From Clostridiales bacterium (GTDB lineage: Bacteria; Bacillota; Clostridia; Christensenellales; Borkfalkiaceae): a DNA stretch of 46,079 nucleotides. The stretch lies in NCBI GenBank assembly GCA_015069425.1, contig SVIP01000007.1, positions 1-46,079 on the forward strand, given 5' to 3'. Made by a program: the position numbers and the translations under genes. The notes beneath the pieces are model-generated. The model saw only the letters and a program-made list of their open reading frames with translations. It did not search any database and was not told where the DNA came from. Positions within the stretch are counted from its first letter, which is position 1, and each line of letters opens with the position of its first letter. Positions 24,873 through 31,710 of this stretch are shown here, piece by piece.

Positions 24873-25886
24873 TTAAGCCTCATATTTCATAAGTTCGCTA
24901 TCAATCCATTTAGGGGCATAGATTATTCCGTTTTCTTTATCGTAATTGCCGATAATATCGTCAGGAGAAGGCTCTATTCTAAGCTCAATTATTTTATCCG
25001 AATAACCGCCCCAAATTCCTGTTTCCTTACATTCAAGATATTTTTCAATCCCCGAATAAATCGCTTTTTCGCCCCAGTTTACAATATGAAGTGTTGCAGG
25101 GTTAAATATTTGCGTTACAAACGGAGCTTCTTTTTCTTGAACGATAAAGAAAAAGTTTTGAACATCAACCCCTGTAACGGCTTTAATTCCCATACGGTAC
25201 ATTGCAGCCTGAATGTGATAACCATATTTTATAAACGAGCCGTAAAACGTTTCGGGCTTTGCACTATCCGTTGTTTTATAATCAGGAACGTCTAAACAGT
25301 CGTATGGCAAAAAATCAGGTCTGCATTTTAACCAAACCCCTGTTTTTTCATCTTGCCAAAAAATTGATAATTCCGATTCGCCCTTTTGGCTTAGAGCATT
25401 TTTACATTCGGGATTATTGTTAATCGCTCTTGCCATACAAACAACCTGATTTAATTCACTTGCCGTTAAATGAATTGCCTTTGGTTCAATATTAGCTTCA
25501 TTTAAAATAAGTTCCATAAGGTCGGGAACTAATAAACCTTTTAAATTGCCGTCGTAAAAGGTTGAAACCAGTTTAACAAGCTCATCTTTTTTCATTTCCG
25601 AATACGGATTATGCCAGTATTCTTTTTCAAATTCTTCTTTGCCCTCTAAAATATATTTATGAGCGGCTTTTCCGATTTTAAAATAAGGTTTTTCTTTTGG
25701 TTCATATTCGCCCGATAAATATTTATAATAATATTTTGCAGGACAATCAATTAAAGTTTTTAGTCCTGAATTAGATAATGCAGGGTATTTATGATAAATT
25801 TCATTTGGCATACCTCGAATTATGCAGGGTTCTGTTATTTCCATACCCTCTGCATAATCAATTATTAAATCTTTGCAATTTTCCAT
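24873..25886 (-). CDS. RecE-like PD-(D/E)XK exonuclease
   Basis: A 337-aa nuclease. N-terminal MPNEIYHKYPALSNSGLKTL and DCPAKYYYKYL, and the catalytic core WLKCRPDFLPYDCLDVPDYK (Asp, then D-x-K) followed by GYHIQAAMYRMGIK, match the RecE C-terminal/DUF3799 family. It would resect 5' ends of double-stranded DNA to feed the Rad52-like annealing protein 1 bp downstream; the pair supports recombination-dependent replication. Confidence 0.85.
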   Translation of the reverse strand: MENCKDLIIDYAEGMEITEPCIIRGMPNEIYHKYPALSNSGLKTLIDCPAKYYYKYLSGEYEPKEKPYFKIGKAAHKYILEGKEEFEKEYWHNPYSEMKKDELVKLVSTFYDGNLKGLLVPDLMELILNEANIEPKAIHLTASELNQVVCMARAINNNPECKNALSQKGESELSIFWQDEKTGVWLKCRPDFLPYDCLDVPDYKTTDSAKPETFYGSFIKYGYHIQAAMYRMGIKAVTGVDVQNFFFIVQEKEAPFVTQIFNPATLHIVNWGEKAIYSGIEKYLECKETGIWGGYSDKIIELRIEPSPDDIIGNYDKENGIIYAPKWIDSELMKYEA

Positions 25887-25930
25887 TTTTTGTGTTATCC
25901 TTTATTTAATTCTTAATTCTTAGTAGAGAG

Positions 25931-25956
25931 AAGCCCTTAATTTAAGGGCTTTTTTT
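25931..25956 (+). terminator. Plus-strand terminator in a leftward operon
   Basis: Stem AAGCCCTTAA / TTAAGGGCTT followed by T7 on the plus strand. The surrounding genes all run leftward, so it would stop antisense transcription; in the leftward direction the tail is TTCTCTC and weak. Confidence 0.75.
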
Positions 25957-26080
25957 ATATCTCGTCAATTTCCATTCTCATTATTGACTTAATGCGGTCA
26001 ATATTTTTCTTGTTTTCGCAAAGTATCATCATTATTGCTATTAGCTTGAATTTTGTTAATCCTTTTAGCATCTTTTCCAT
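25955..26080 (-). CDS. Small hypothetical ORF, overlapping frame
   Basis: A 41-aa ORF from ATG 26080 with GAGGAG 8 nt upstream. Encodes MEKMLKGLTKFKLIAIMMIL and a basic tail. It overlaps the 56-aa ORF in another frame by 83 bp, so one or both may be translated. Confidence 0.4.
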   Translation of the reverse strand: MEKMLKGLTKFKLIAIMMILCENKKNIDRIKSIMRMEIDEI

Positions 26081-26168
26081 TTTCTAAACTCCTCTCGTAA
26101 TAAAGTGTACCAATTAGCTTTTTAGTGTAATCGTCAAACCATTCGCATAAATTGATTATTTCTTGCAT
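25998..26168 (-). CDS. Small hypothetical early protein
   Basis: A 56-aa ORF from ATG 26168 with AAGGA 7 nt upstream. Begins MQEIINLCEWFDDYTKKLIG; charged end. Among the small early genes of this operon; function unknown. Confidence 0.5.
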   Translation of the reverse strand: MQEIINLCEWFDDYTKKLIGTLYYERSLENGKDAKRINKIQANSNNDDTLRKQEKY

Positions 26169-26180
26169 TTCCCATCCTTT

Positions 26181-26399
26181 CTAGCAGCAGCCTAAGCAAA
26201 AGCTTTCAATTTGACTTTCATCTAATCGGGTATTGTAATCGTCCCAATACTCACAATCGTACTCGCTGCAATCGTTGCAATTATGAACCGCAACCGTCTG
26301 CCTGTCTTCATCTAGCATATAGCCGACTACTTCGGGTTCGCAATCAATGCAGCGGTAATTGCCGCAATCAAGGCAATTTTCGTTTCTAATCTTTTGCAT
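26181..26399 (-). CDS. Small cysteine-rich protein
   Basis: A 72-aa protein with 11 cysteines in CxxC-type pairs: CLDCGNYRCIDCEPE, HNCNDCSEYDCEYW and the final CLGCC. It probably binds one or two zinc ions and may contact nucleic acid or protein. Ribosome site AAAGG. Not a named family. Confidence 0.6.
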   Translation of the reverse strand: MQKIRNENCLDCGNYRCIDCEPEVVGYMLDEDRQTVAVHNCNDCSEYDCEYWDDYNTRLDESQIESFCLGCC

Positions 26400-26411
26400 A
26401 ATTTAACCTTT

Positions 26412-26711
26412 CTAGGCATAAGCCATAATCCAGTTTTTTGTTGTATCTTCAAAGTCGTTAAATTCGTTAATAATGCCTTCGTCTTTCCACTCCCAAAATA
26501 GATGTTGCACCTTTTCTTGAATAAAATCATCGTCTTTACGGTACAATAAGCCCGTTTCTTTAAGCTGCTCATCAACAACATAGTTTGTTAATACTGCAAG
26601 CGTAACGTGCATATTAACGTTCTTTTTGTATGCAATAGCATTGTACAAATCGTTAGCCAATCGCATATCATCAAACTTGTTTAAAGCCTTTTTGATTAAT
26701 TTGATAAACAT
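26412..26711 (-). CDS. Hypothetical early protein
   Basis: A 99-aa helical protein (MFIKLIKKALNKFDDMRLAN start, end EDTTKNWIMAYA) with AAAGGAG upstream of ATG 26711. No family is recognised. It follows a set of three tandem terminator-like hairpins, so it may be the first gene of the leftward recombination operon. Confidence 0.55.
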   Translation of the reverse strand: MFIKLIKKALNKFDDMRLANDLYNAIAYKKNVNMHVTLAVLTNYVVDEQLKETGLLYRKDDDFIQEKVQHLFWEWKDEGIINEFNDFEDTTKNWIMAYA

Positions 26712-26742
26712 ATATAAACTCCTTTCGTTGTTATAATTCGAT

Positions 26743-26790
26743 AAAAAGCGCCACTAAATGACAGTTGTTAGTTAAATCGGAGTGTGGCGC
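26743..26790 (-). terminator. Terminator-like hairpin 3 of 3
   Basis: Stem GCGCCAC / GTGGCGC followed by T5 on the minus strand. It is just upstream of the 99-aa gene. Confidence 0.6.
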
Positions 26791-26813
26791 AATGATTTTG
26801 ACAAATAAAATTG

Positions 26814-26849
26814 AAATAAAAGGCGGTTAATGACTGCCCTATAACCGCC
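26814..26849 (-). terminator. Terminator-like hairpin 2 of 3
   Basis: Stem GGCGGTTA / TAACCGCC with a 12-nt loop followed by TTTTATTT on the minus strand. Confidence 0.6.
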
Positions 26850-26880
26850 AGTAACAAGTATTATAGTTTATATAAGTGTT

Positions 26881-26941
26881 AAAAATAAAAAGCAACCGCT
26901 TAAATGAATTCATCAGCGTTAATTGTTAATATTGCGGTTGC
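26881..26941 (-). terminator. Terminator-like hairpin 1 of 3, after the repeat protein gene
   Basis: Stem GCAACCGC / GCGGTTGC with a 34-nt loop followed by T5-A-T4 tract on the minus strand. It ends transcription of the 26952-28064 gene. Confidence 0.65.
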
Positions 26942-26951
26942 ATAAGAAGAT

Positions 26952-28064
26952 TTACTTTATGAAAAATTCTCTAAATGTTTCGTTTCCGAATTGATTTTCA
27001 GTAATTTTTATAATTTCAGAAATTTTATATTTCTTTTTAGTTTTAGATAAACTTTGAACAAAGTTTTTTGTTCCGAATTCGCAAGCACCGGTTATTGTTC
27101 GATACATTCTAATTGCTTCTTCAAAACTAACAACCGTATCAAGCTTATAGTTTTTATAAACTGATGTATCACGGTTTGATATTTTATAAATTAAAGATTC
27201 TCTTGCTTCTTTAATCGTTTTACCGTGTGAAAAAGTTGGAAGTTCATCATCGCCATTTTCAACCATCAAGCAATAAGATGTTTCGGTTTTGCCTGCAATT
27301 TGAATTTTATAGACATTTCTTTTTTTCTCAATGATTTTAGCTAAAATATCATCAGCAAATAAGAAGCCGAGTTTTAAAAAACATTCAAAATTAAATATTA
27401 AACAAAATTCTCTCGTTTTGAACGCAGGACAATTTTTATCATTTATTTTACAATCCTTTTTTAAGCTTATTTTAGCGTTTTCCCAAGCTTCCACCCAGCC
27501 ACCTATTGAAGTTACGTTTGGTAAGCTTATTTTAGCGTTTTGGCAAGCTTCCACCCAGCCACCTATTGAAGTTACGTTTGGTAAGCTTATTTTAGCGTTT
27601 TGGCAAGCTTCCACCGTGACACCTATTGAAGTTACGTTTGGTAAGCTTATTTTAGCGTTTTGGCAAGCTTCCACCGTGCCACCTATTGAAGTTACGTTTG
27701 GTAAGCTTATTTTAGCGTTTTGGCAAGCTTCCACCCAGCCACCTATTGAAGTTACGTTTGGTAAGCTTATTTTAGCGTTTTCCCAAGCTCTCACCCAGCC
27801 ACCTATTGAAGTTACGTTTGGTAAGCTTATTTTAGCGTTTTGGCAAGCTCTCACCCAGCCACCTATTGAAGTTACGTTTGGTAAGCTTATTTTTGCACCC
27901 TCGTTAGCTCTCACCCAACCACCGCAGGATGTCAGATTAGGCATTTTTAAATTAATTGCAGTTTCTAAAATCAAATCGCCTTTAATTTCAAAGACTTCAT
28001 TAATTTTTAAATTAGCTTTTGAATTAATAACTAAATCGCCTTTAACAATTTTATCGTATTTCAT
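26952..28064 (-). CDS. Solenoid protein with 20-residue repeats
   Basis: A 370-aa protein from ATG 28064 (AAAGGG at 6-7 nt); an in-frame start 12 codons earlier lacks a ribosome site. The N-terminal 60 residues form a beta cap (GDLVINSKANLKINEVFEIK). Then about eight to nine copies of a 20-aa repeat of the form LPNVTSIGGWVEACQNAKIS build a leucine-rich-like beta solenoid. The C-terminal 170 residues form an unrepeated alpha/beta domain ending near ETFREFFIK. Proteins of this build occur in phages and gut bacteria; function is unknown. Leftward, with no clear promoter seen. Confidence 0.75.
   Translation of the reverse strand: MKYDKIVKGDLVINSKANLKINEVFEIKGDLILETAINLKMPNLTSCGGWVRANEGAKISLPNVTSIGGWVRACQNAKISLPNVTSIGGWVRAWENAKISLPNVTSIGGWVEACQNAKISLPNVTSIGGTVEACQNAKISLPNVTSIGVTVEACQNAKISLPNVTSIGGWVEACQNAKISLPNVTSIGGWVEAWENAKISLKKDCKINDKNCPAFKTREFCLIFNFECFLKLGFLFADDILAKIIEKKRNVYKIQIAGKTETSYCLMVENGDDELPTFSHGKTIKEARESLIYKISNRDTSVYKNYKLDTVVSFEEAIRMYRTITGACEFGTKNFVQSLSKTKKKYKISEIIKITENQFGNETFREFFIK
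27475..27898. repeat. 60-bp tandem repeats, about seven nearly identical copies
   Basis: The unit containing ACCTATTGAAGTTACGTTTG and GTAAGCTTATTTTAGCGTTT recurs at exact 60-bp spacing from about 27475 to 27898, differing at only a few positions (for example CCCAGCC, CGTGACA, CGTGCCA variants). Third-position identity shows recent expansion. It encodes the 20-aa solenoid repeat on the minus strand; the matching long plus-strand open frame is only its shadow. Confidence 0.95.
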
Positions 28065-28503
28065 AAAAACCCTTTCAAAAATCCTAAAGTCAGCGGGCAA
28101 TAGGGGAACTATATACCCGCTTTGTTAGAACTTTCGTTCTAAAACCCTGCTAAGTTATATGGTTAACTTCTTCTGCAACGATTGCAGGGTTCTCCGTCTT
28201 TCCGAAGTGTCAAAAACTTAGAATTGTTATTTTTACCTTTTAATTTTTTGCTACCTTCCGTATTGTAGCCTGCCCTGCCGATAAACGAGATTTACGAGTC
28301 AGTGTCTTTATTAATTTATAACGCCCAGTCTGACAATTCGGGACTGCTGGCGGCTTTGAAGTTTTGCCTCTTTATTCAGTTGTCAAAAATTTGACATTCT
28401 CCAAAGTCATGTGCTACATGAGTTGTAACCTCTTTTCGCAGGTTAATCTTTATAAATTAAGTATTTATAAGAAAGGAGCCAAGGCGAAAGGAGGTGATGA
28501 ATA

Positions 28504-28557
28504 GTGAGGAAAATACTTATTAAGATTTCCCTTACTTGCCTAATCTGGCTCATGTAG
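28504..28557 (+). CDS. Possible 17-aa peptide behind a perfect Shine-Dalgarno
   Basis: GTG 28504 is 9 nt after GGAGG within AAAGGAGGTGAT, a full-length complement of the 16S rRNA 3' end. The peptide MRKILIKISLTCLIWLM is basic then hydrophobic. It lies inside the candidate RNA, whose stem TAAGTATTT/AAATACTTA would expose the ribosome site in a loop. It could be a leader or toxin-like peptide, or the SD-like sequence could serve the RNA itself. Confidence 0.35.
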   Translation: MRKILIKISLTCLIWLM

Positions 28558-28571
28558 CTGGACGTAGGGAG

Positions 28572-28604
28572 GAGGTTGCAAGTTTTGGCTTGCAGCCTCT
28601 TTTT
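28572..28604 (+). terminator. Strong rightward terminator
   Basis: Stem GAGGTTGCAAG / CTTGCAGCCTC (11 bp with one wobble), 6-nt loop, T5. It ends the candidate structured RNA. Confidence 0.9.
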
Positions 28605-28642
28605 AATATCAAATTTTCAAAGTTCAAATGTGTACTTTTTTT

Positions 28643-28674
28643 AAGCCCTGTAATTGTTTTTTCGGGGCTTTTAT
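28643..28674 (+). terminator. Second plus-strand hairpin
   Basis: Stem AAGCCC / GGGCTT followed by T4. It backs up the preceding terminator and lies between the candidate RNA and the convergent RHH gene. Confidence 0.5.
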
Positions 28675-28705
28675 AGTAAAATAAGTTTTGATTATAACTA
28701 AATAA

Positions 28706-28855
28706 CTATCCGTCATTGGCGGAGAGTTCATAATTAAAGAATTGAGCGACAATTTCTCGAACTGTTTGAGATATTTTCCAATGTTTATTTTTGGAATACT
28801 CATCAAGCAATTTGAAAAGTTCATCGTCTATTCTTGTCATTATTGGATTATTCAT
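28706..28855 (-). CDS. Ribbon-helix-helix regulator
   Basis: A 49-aa Arc/CopG-like protein from ATG 28855: MTRIDDELFKLLDEYSKNKH, then WKISQTVREIVAQFF, the usual strand-helix-helix. It faces the HTH repressor divergently, so the pair forms the likely lysis-lysogeny switch; this gene may be a Cro/antirepressor-type component. Promoter and operator lie at 28891-28919. Confidence 0.7.
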   Translation of the reverse strand: MNNPIMTRIDDELFKLLDEYSKNKHWKISQTVREIVAQFFNYELSANDG

Positions 28856-28890
28856 TCTCTTGTCCTTTGAATATGTCCTTTGATGATTAC

Positions 28891-28919
28891 ACTGTAACAT
28901 AAAGTTTCACTTTATGCAA
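28891..28919 (-). promoter_or_regulatory. Leftward promoter with operator dyad in its spacer
   Basis: Minus-strand -35 TTGCAT (28914-28919), 17-bp spacer, -10 TACAGT (28891-28896). The spacer contains a perfect inverted repeat CATAAAG-TGAAA-CTTTATG (28898-28916), where bound repressor would block polymerase. TGTCCTTTGA is repeated at 28861 and 28875 nearer the RHH start. Confidence 0.6.
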
Positions 28920-28967
28920 CTATTTTGTTTCAATATACATTAAATGATGTAGGAAAATTAATAAAAA

Positions 28968-29426
28968 GTGTTACTGCGTGAGCTTAGAGATATTTTACAA
29001 AACTTAAAAAAAACCAAAATTACAAACGAATTTTTGGGTAATTTGTATGGAACAAGTTCGCAAAATATAAGCAAAAGAATTTCTAATAACAGCGAAGCGA
29101 CAATTAAAGAAGCAGAAATTGCACAACAAGCATTAAATGTAAATATTATATTTAAAGCCAATGACCCCAAAAATAAGGTTATTAAAAATTCTCTTATAAA
29201 ACAAAACGATACAACTCTTTTAAAACGTTATGAAAACATAGGCAAACGGCTTGATTTAATACAGGATAAAAACAATATCGCTGATAGCAAAATGGCAAAA
29301 TTATTAAGAATTTCAGAAGAAGAATTTCTCGAAATAAAATGCGGTGAAATGGAAATAGATACAGAAATTTTATTTAAAATTAAACAAAATTTTGAAGTTT
29401 CAATAGATTGGCTTTTATGGGGTTAA
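28968..29426 (+). CDS. Phage repressor-like protein with two HTH domains
   Basis: A 152-aa protein read from GTG 28968 (the frame is closed by TAA at 28962). The N-terminal HTH is FLGNLYGTSSQNISKRISNN; the C-terminal XRE-like HTH is SKMAKLLRISEEEFLEIKCG, ending FEVSIDWLLWG, a typical XRE tail. It lacks a LexA-type peptidase, so induction would not be by self-cleavage. It is the likely prophage repressor, divergent from the RHH gene. The ribosome site (AGGA about 12 nt upstream) is weak. Confidence 0.7.
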   Translation: MLLRELRDILQNLKKTKITNEFLGNLYGTSSQNISKRISNNSEATIKEAEIAQQALNVNIIFKANDPKNKVIKNSLIKQNDTTLLKRYENIGKRLDLIQDKNNIADSKMAKLLRISEEEFLEIKCGEMEIDTEILFKIKQNFEVSIDWLLWG

Positions 29427-29680
29427 TCTTTCTTTAACTTCGCCGTGATATGTATCAATCCTAACATGATGTATATCTTCAAGACTTCGGGTTAAGTTAA
29501 AGTATCTAAAATCAATTTTTCTTTCGATTTTATTAATTCTTGCCATTTCTTGATGATGAGAATAAAAACAAAACATACAAAGACAAACTATAATAGCAAA
29601 ATTTAAAAATTGAAATGCGTAACTTCGCCTTAAAATATATGCCAAATTCTTTTAGCGTCTGAAAATAAAATTCTTTTCAT
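29415..29680 (-). pseudogene. Small membrane protein, possible 1-base frameshift
   Basis: Frame 29415-29645 opens with a poor TTG and reads through one membrane helix (FQFLNFAIIVCLCMFCFYS) to a charged tail. Just upstream, ATG 29680 with a good AAAGGA site encodes MKRILFSDAKRI in another frame, stopping after 16 codons. One extra T near 29644-29646 would join them into an 88-aa membrane protein. The two could also be a leader peptide and a separate gene. It is convergent with the repressor. Confidence 0.4.
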
Positions 29681-29814
29681 AATTAATTCCTTTGATGACA
29701 GTACAAAATCATGTTATTAAATGAATTTTTCAAATAAAGATTAAGATTTGAATTTTTAATAAAATTTTACATAAATAACAATATTTGCATGCTAATATAG
29801 GTTAAGAGGTTAAA

Positions 29815-29928
29815 GTGGAAATAAAAAAACAAATTAAAATCATTAAGGCTAAATTAAAAGAAATAAAGGAAGCAGGAATAGATAAAGTTAAATTATTTAA
29901 TTTTTTCATAATTTATCCTTTCGGATAA
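29815..29928 (+). CDS. Small basic hypothetical protein
   Basis: A 37-aa ORF from GTG 29815 with GAGG 5-6 nt upstream; Lys/Ile-rich helix (MEIKKQIKIIKAKLKEIKEA) and hydrophobic end. The stop is in a hairpin TTTATCC-TTTC-GGATAAA. Function unknown. Confidence 0.4.
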   Translation: MEIKKQIKIIKAKLKEIKEAGIDKVKLFNFFIIYPFG

Positions 29929-29958
29929 ATAAAAAAGCGTAAAAGAAAGAGGTCAAAA

Positions 29959-30153
29959 ATGGAAACAGGTGTGGCAATTTGGGGTGTATTTTTAGTATTT
30001 TCTTTGATATTTCTATATTTTTTACCGTCATTTGTCGCATTTTGCCGAAAAAAGCAAAACGGTTGTGCGATATTTATTTTAAACTTCTTTTTAGGTTGGA
30101 CATTTGTCGGTTGGGTTGTGGCTTTAGTTTGGGCTTTCACAAACGATAATTAA
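29959..30153 (+). CDS. Superinfection immunity-like membrane protein
   Basis: A 64-aa protein with two membrane helices and the hallmark end FFLGWTFVGWVVALVWAF of the Imm_superinfect family (T4 Imm-like). Such proteins sit in the cytoplasmic membrane and block DNA entry of related phages. It is 14 bp upstream of the zinc-ribbon gene, probably co-transcribed, and fits a lysogenic-conversion role. Confidence 0.8.
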   Translation: METGVAIWGVFLVFSLIFLYFLPSFVAFCRKKQNGCAIFILNFFLGWTFVGWVVALVWAFTNDN

Positions 30154-30167
30154 AATTGGAGGTCAAA

Positions 30168-31304
30168 ATGTTTTGTTGGTCTTGCGGTAAAGAAATAGCT
30201 GATAATTCCGTATATTGCTCCGAATGTGGCGAAAAACAAATAAAAAATGTTGAAAACAAGAAAAAAAGTTTTAAAGCTCCGATTATTTTAATTGCAATAT
30301 TTTCAATAGTCTTTTATTTTCTTTTAATTTGTCCTTTGAAATGCAGTTACAATATTTTTGGCTTCCAAGTTGATATTATTTTAAAATACGAACCTTTAAA
30401 ATGCCGTATGGTAATAAATTTAGGGGCTTTAAAATATAACATTGATAATATAAGCTGGCTAAAAGCGATAAATATAAGATATAATCTTTTGACAGGACAA
30501 ACCCCGCAGTTTGGAAACCCCAAACAAATAGAAAAAAATATCAACAAAGATAATTTATTAAATAACGCAAATGTCCATTTTATAAAATTTAAAGAAACAC
30601 AGAAAGGATATTCTTTAAATTTTTGGAAGATGAAAGAAAACAAAAAAGAAGAAGCGTTTAAAAAAGTCTATGATGACTATATAGATAAAATAAGCAATTT
30701 TAAAACTTATTTCGCAAATAACGGCGGTTATAATTTAGGTAATGAGTATTTCGATAATCATAAAGAAGATTTTAAAAAACTCGGCATTAATTTTATACAC
30801 CTTGAAGGAAGCTACGAACCAATACCTGATTATACAAGTTTAATAAAAACTTTCGGAATACCGAAAAATTGGAAAAAATGGCTTGAACTTCAAGAAAAAT
30901 ATACACTTGAACGATTATATACATGTAATGAAAGCGTCTGTGAAGGCGAATCGTTGAGCTTCAAAGAAATCAAACAAGCTATAATTGATTTAGGCGAAAT
31001 AGAAGAAAAATCAAAAACAATCGCTTCAATTAAAGCTGAAAATTATGATTATATTCCAGATACTTCGGCAAGATTTCTGAACAACTATTTAATCGGTAGT
31101 GATTTAAATTGGCTTTTTGATTATGACCGAACAAACAAAATATATGATAGTGTTAAAGAATCTTACGAAGATTTTATAAAAAATAATAAAGATTCGAAAT
31201 ATTATGGTTTAATAAACAAATATTACGACAAATTAAAAAAGAACAATTTTAGATATTCCGATAAAAACAAAGATTGGCTCTATGAACAACTTGAAAAAAT
31301 TTAA
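30168..31304 (+). CDS. Zinc-ribbon membrane protein
   Basis: A 378-aa protein from ATG 30168 with GGAGG at 5 nt. N-terminal zinc ribbon MFCWSCGKEIADNSVYCSEC, a membrane helix APIILIAIFSIVFYFLLICP (about 38-57), then a long Lys/Asn-rich domain presumably outside the cytoplasm. No family beyond the ribbon is recognised. With the immunity-like gene upstream it may be an exclusion or host-surface function expressed in lysogens; this is inference. Confidence 0.6.
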   Translation: MFCWSCGKEIADNSVYCSECGEKQIKNVENKKKSFKAPIILIAIFSIVFYFLLICPLKCSYNIFGFQVDIILKYEPLKCRMVINLGALKYNIDNISWLKAINIRYNLLTGQTPQFGNPKQIEKNINKDNLLNNANVHFIKFKETQKGYSLNFWKMKENKKEEAFKKVYDDYIDKISNFKTYFANNGGYNLGNEYFDNHKEDFKKLGINFIHLEGSYEPIPDYTSLIKTFGIPKNWKKWLELQEKYTLERLYTCNESVCEGESLSFKEIKQAIIDLGEIEEKSKTIASIKAENYDYIPDTSARFLNNYLIGSDLNWLFDYDRTNKIYDSVKESYEDFIKNNKDSKYYGLINKYYDKLKKNNFRYSDKNKDWLYEQLEKI

Positions 31305-31687
31305 CGATTTTTATAAACATACTCAGGAGCCTTTATATACCATAAATCAAACTTAAAAAATTCGGTTACTTTTTTAACCCGATAAAAATATTTAAAATCT
31401 TCGGGCTTTTCAACGATTAAAAGACAGACGGGCTTCTTTTTGGTTGAAACTCCATAATACAAAGCTTGCCCGATACATTCCGCCCATTTGGATGCGAAAT
31501 CAAATTCAACGGCGTAATTTGTCGTAACACAATCTATGCGGGTTTTGTCATTAAGCTCATATTCCATAATGCCGTTATATTTTCCGCACCATAAATTTTG
31601 ATAATATTTTTCAGGGTGTAAGTGCTTAGCTATACACCAATTCGAGAGTACGCTCGATATGGTCAGAATTAAAAACAGATTTTTCAT
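31301..31687 (-). CDS. Secreted PD-(D/E)XK-like protein
   Basis: A 128-aa protein with a signal peptide (MKNLFLILTISSVLSNWCIA, cleavage near residue 20). The mature part has RIDCVTTNYAVEFDFASKWA and ECIGQALYYGVSTKKKP: Asp52, then Glu61/Asp63 and Lys67, a PD-(D/E)XK-nuclease-like arrangement, followed by the strand VCLLIVEKPED. The export signal means it acts outside the cytoplasm. The substrate is unknown. It is convergent with the zinc-ribbon gene (4-bp overlap). Confidence 0.65.
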   Translation of the reverse strand: MKNLFLILTISSVLSNWCIAKHLHPEKYYQNLWCGKYNGIMEYELNDKTRIDCVTTNYAVEFDFASKWAECIGQALYYGVSTKKKPVCLLIVEKPEDFKYFYRVKKVTEFFKFDLWYIKAPEYVYKNR

Positions 31688-31710
31688 AAAAATATTTTAC
31701 CCTAAAAACT

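Larger units (their letters stand above)
28085..28604 (+). ncRNA. Candidate large structured RNA (about 500 nt)
   Basis: There is no credible protein gene here, the flanking genes are leftward, and the region ends in a strong plus-strand terminator. Stems seen by eye: AGCGGG/CCCGCT (28092/28116), TTAGAAC/GTTCTAA (28125/28136), AACCCTGC/GCAGGGTT (28143/28184) enclosing AAGTTA/TAACTT, CGCC-CAGTC/GACTG-CT-GGCG (28322/28342), TGTCAAA/TTTGACA (28381), TAACCT/AGGTTA (28426/28440), and a long-range GCTACATGAG/CTCATGTAGC (28413/28549). Size and phage context are reminiscent of ornate large RNAs such as ROOL or GOLLD; class not proven. The 5' end and promoter are not clear. Confidence 0.5.

Noticed and set aside
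24852-25295. Plus-strand open frame in the RecE-like gene
   Set aside because: Shadow of a clear exonuclease gene on the other strand, without regulatory signals.
27475-27898. CRISPR array
   Set aside because: The 60-bp units are contiguous with no variable spacers and encode a protein repeat; no cas genes occur.
27331-28128. Long plus-strand open frame over the 60-bp repeats
   Set aside because: It is the mirror of the repeated minus-strand gene; a multiple-of-three repeat keeps all frames open. It lacks a ribosome site and has no sensible protein pattern.
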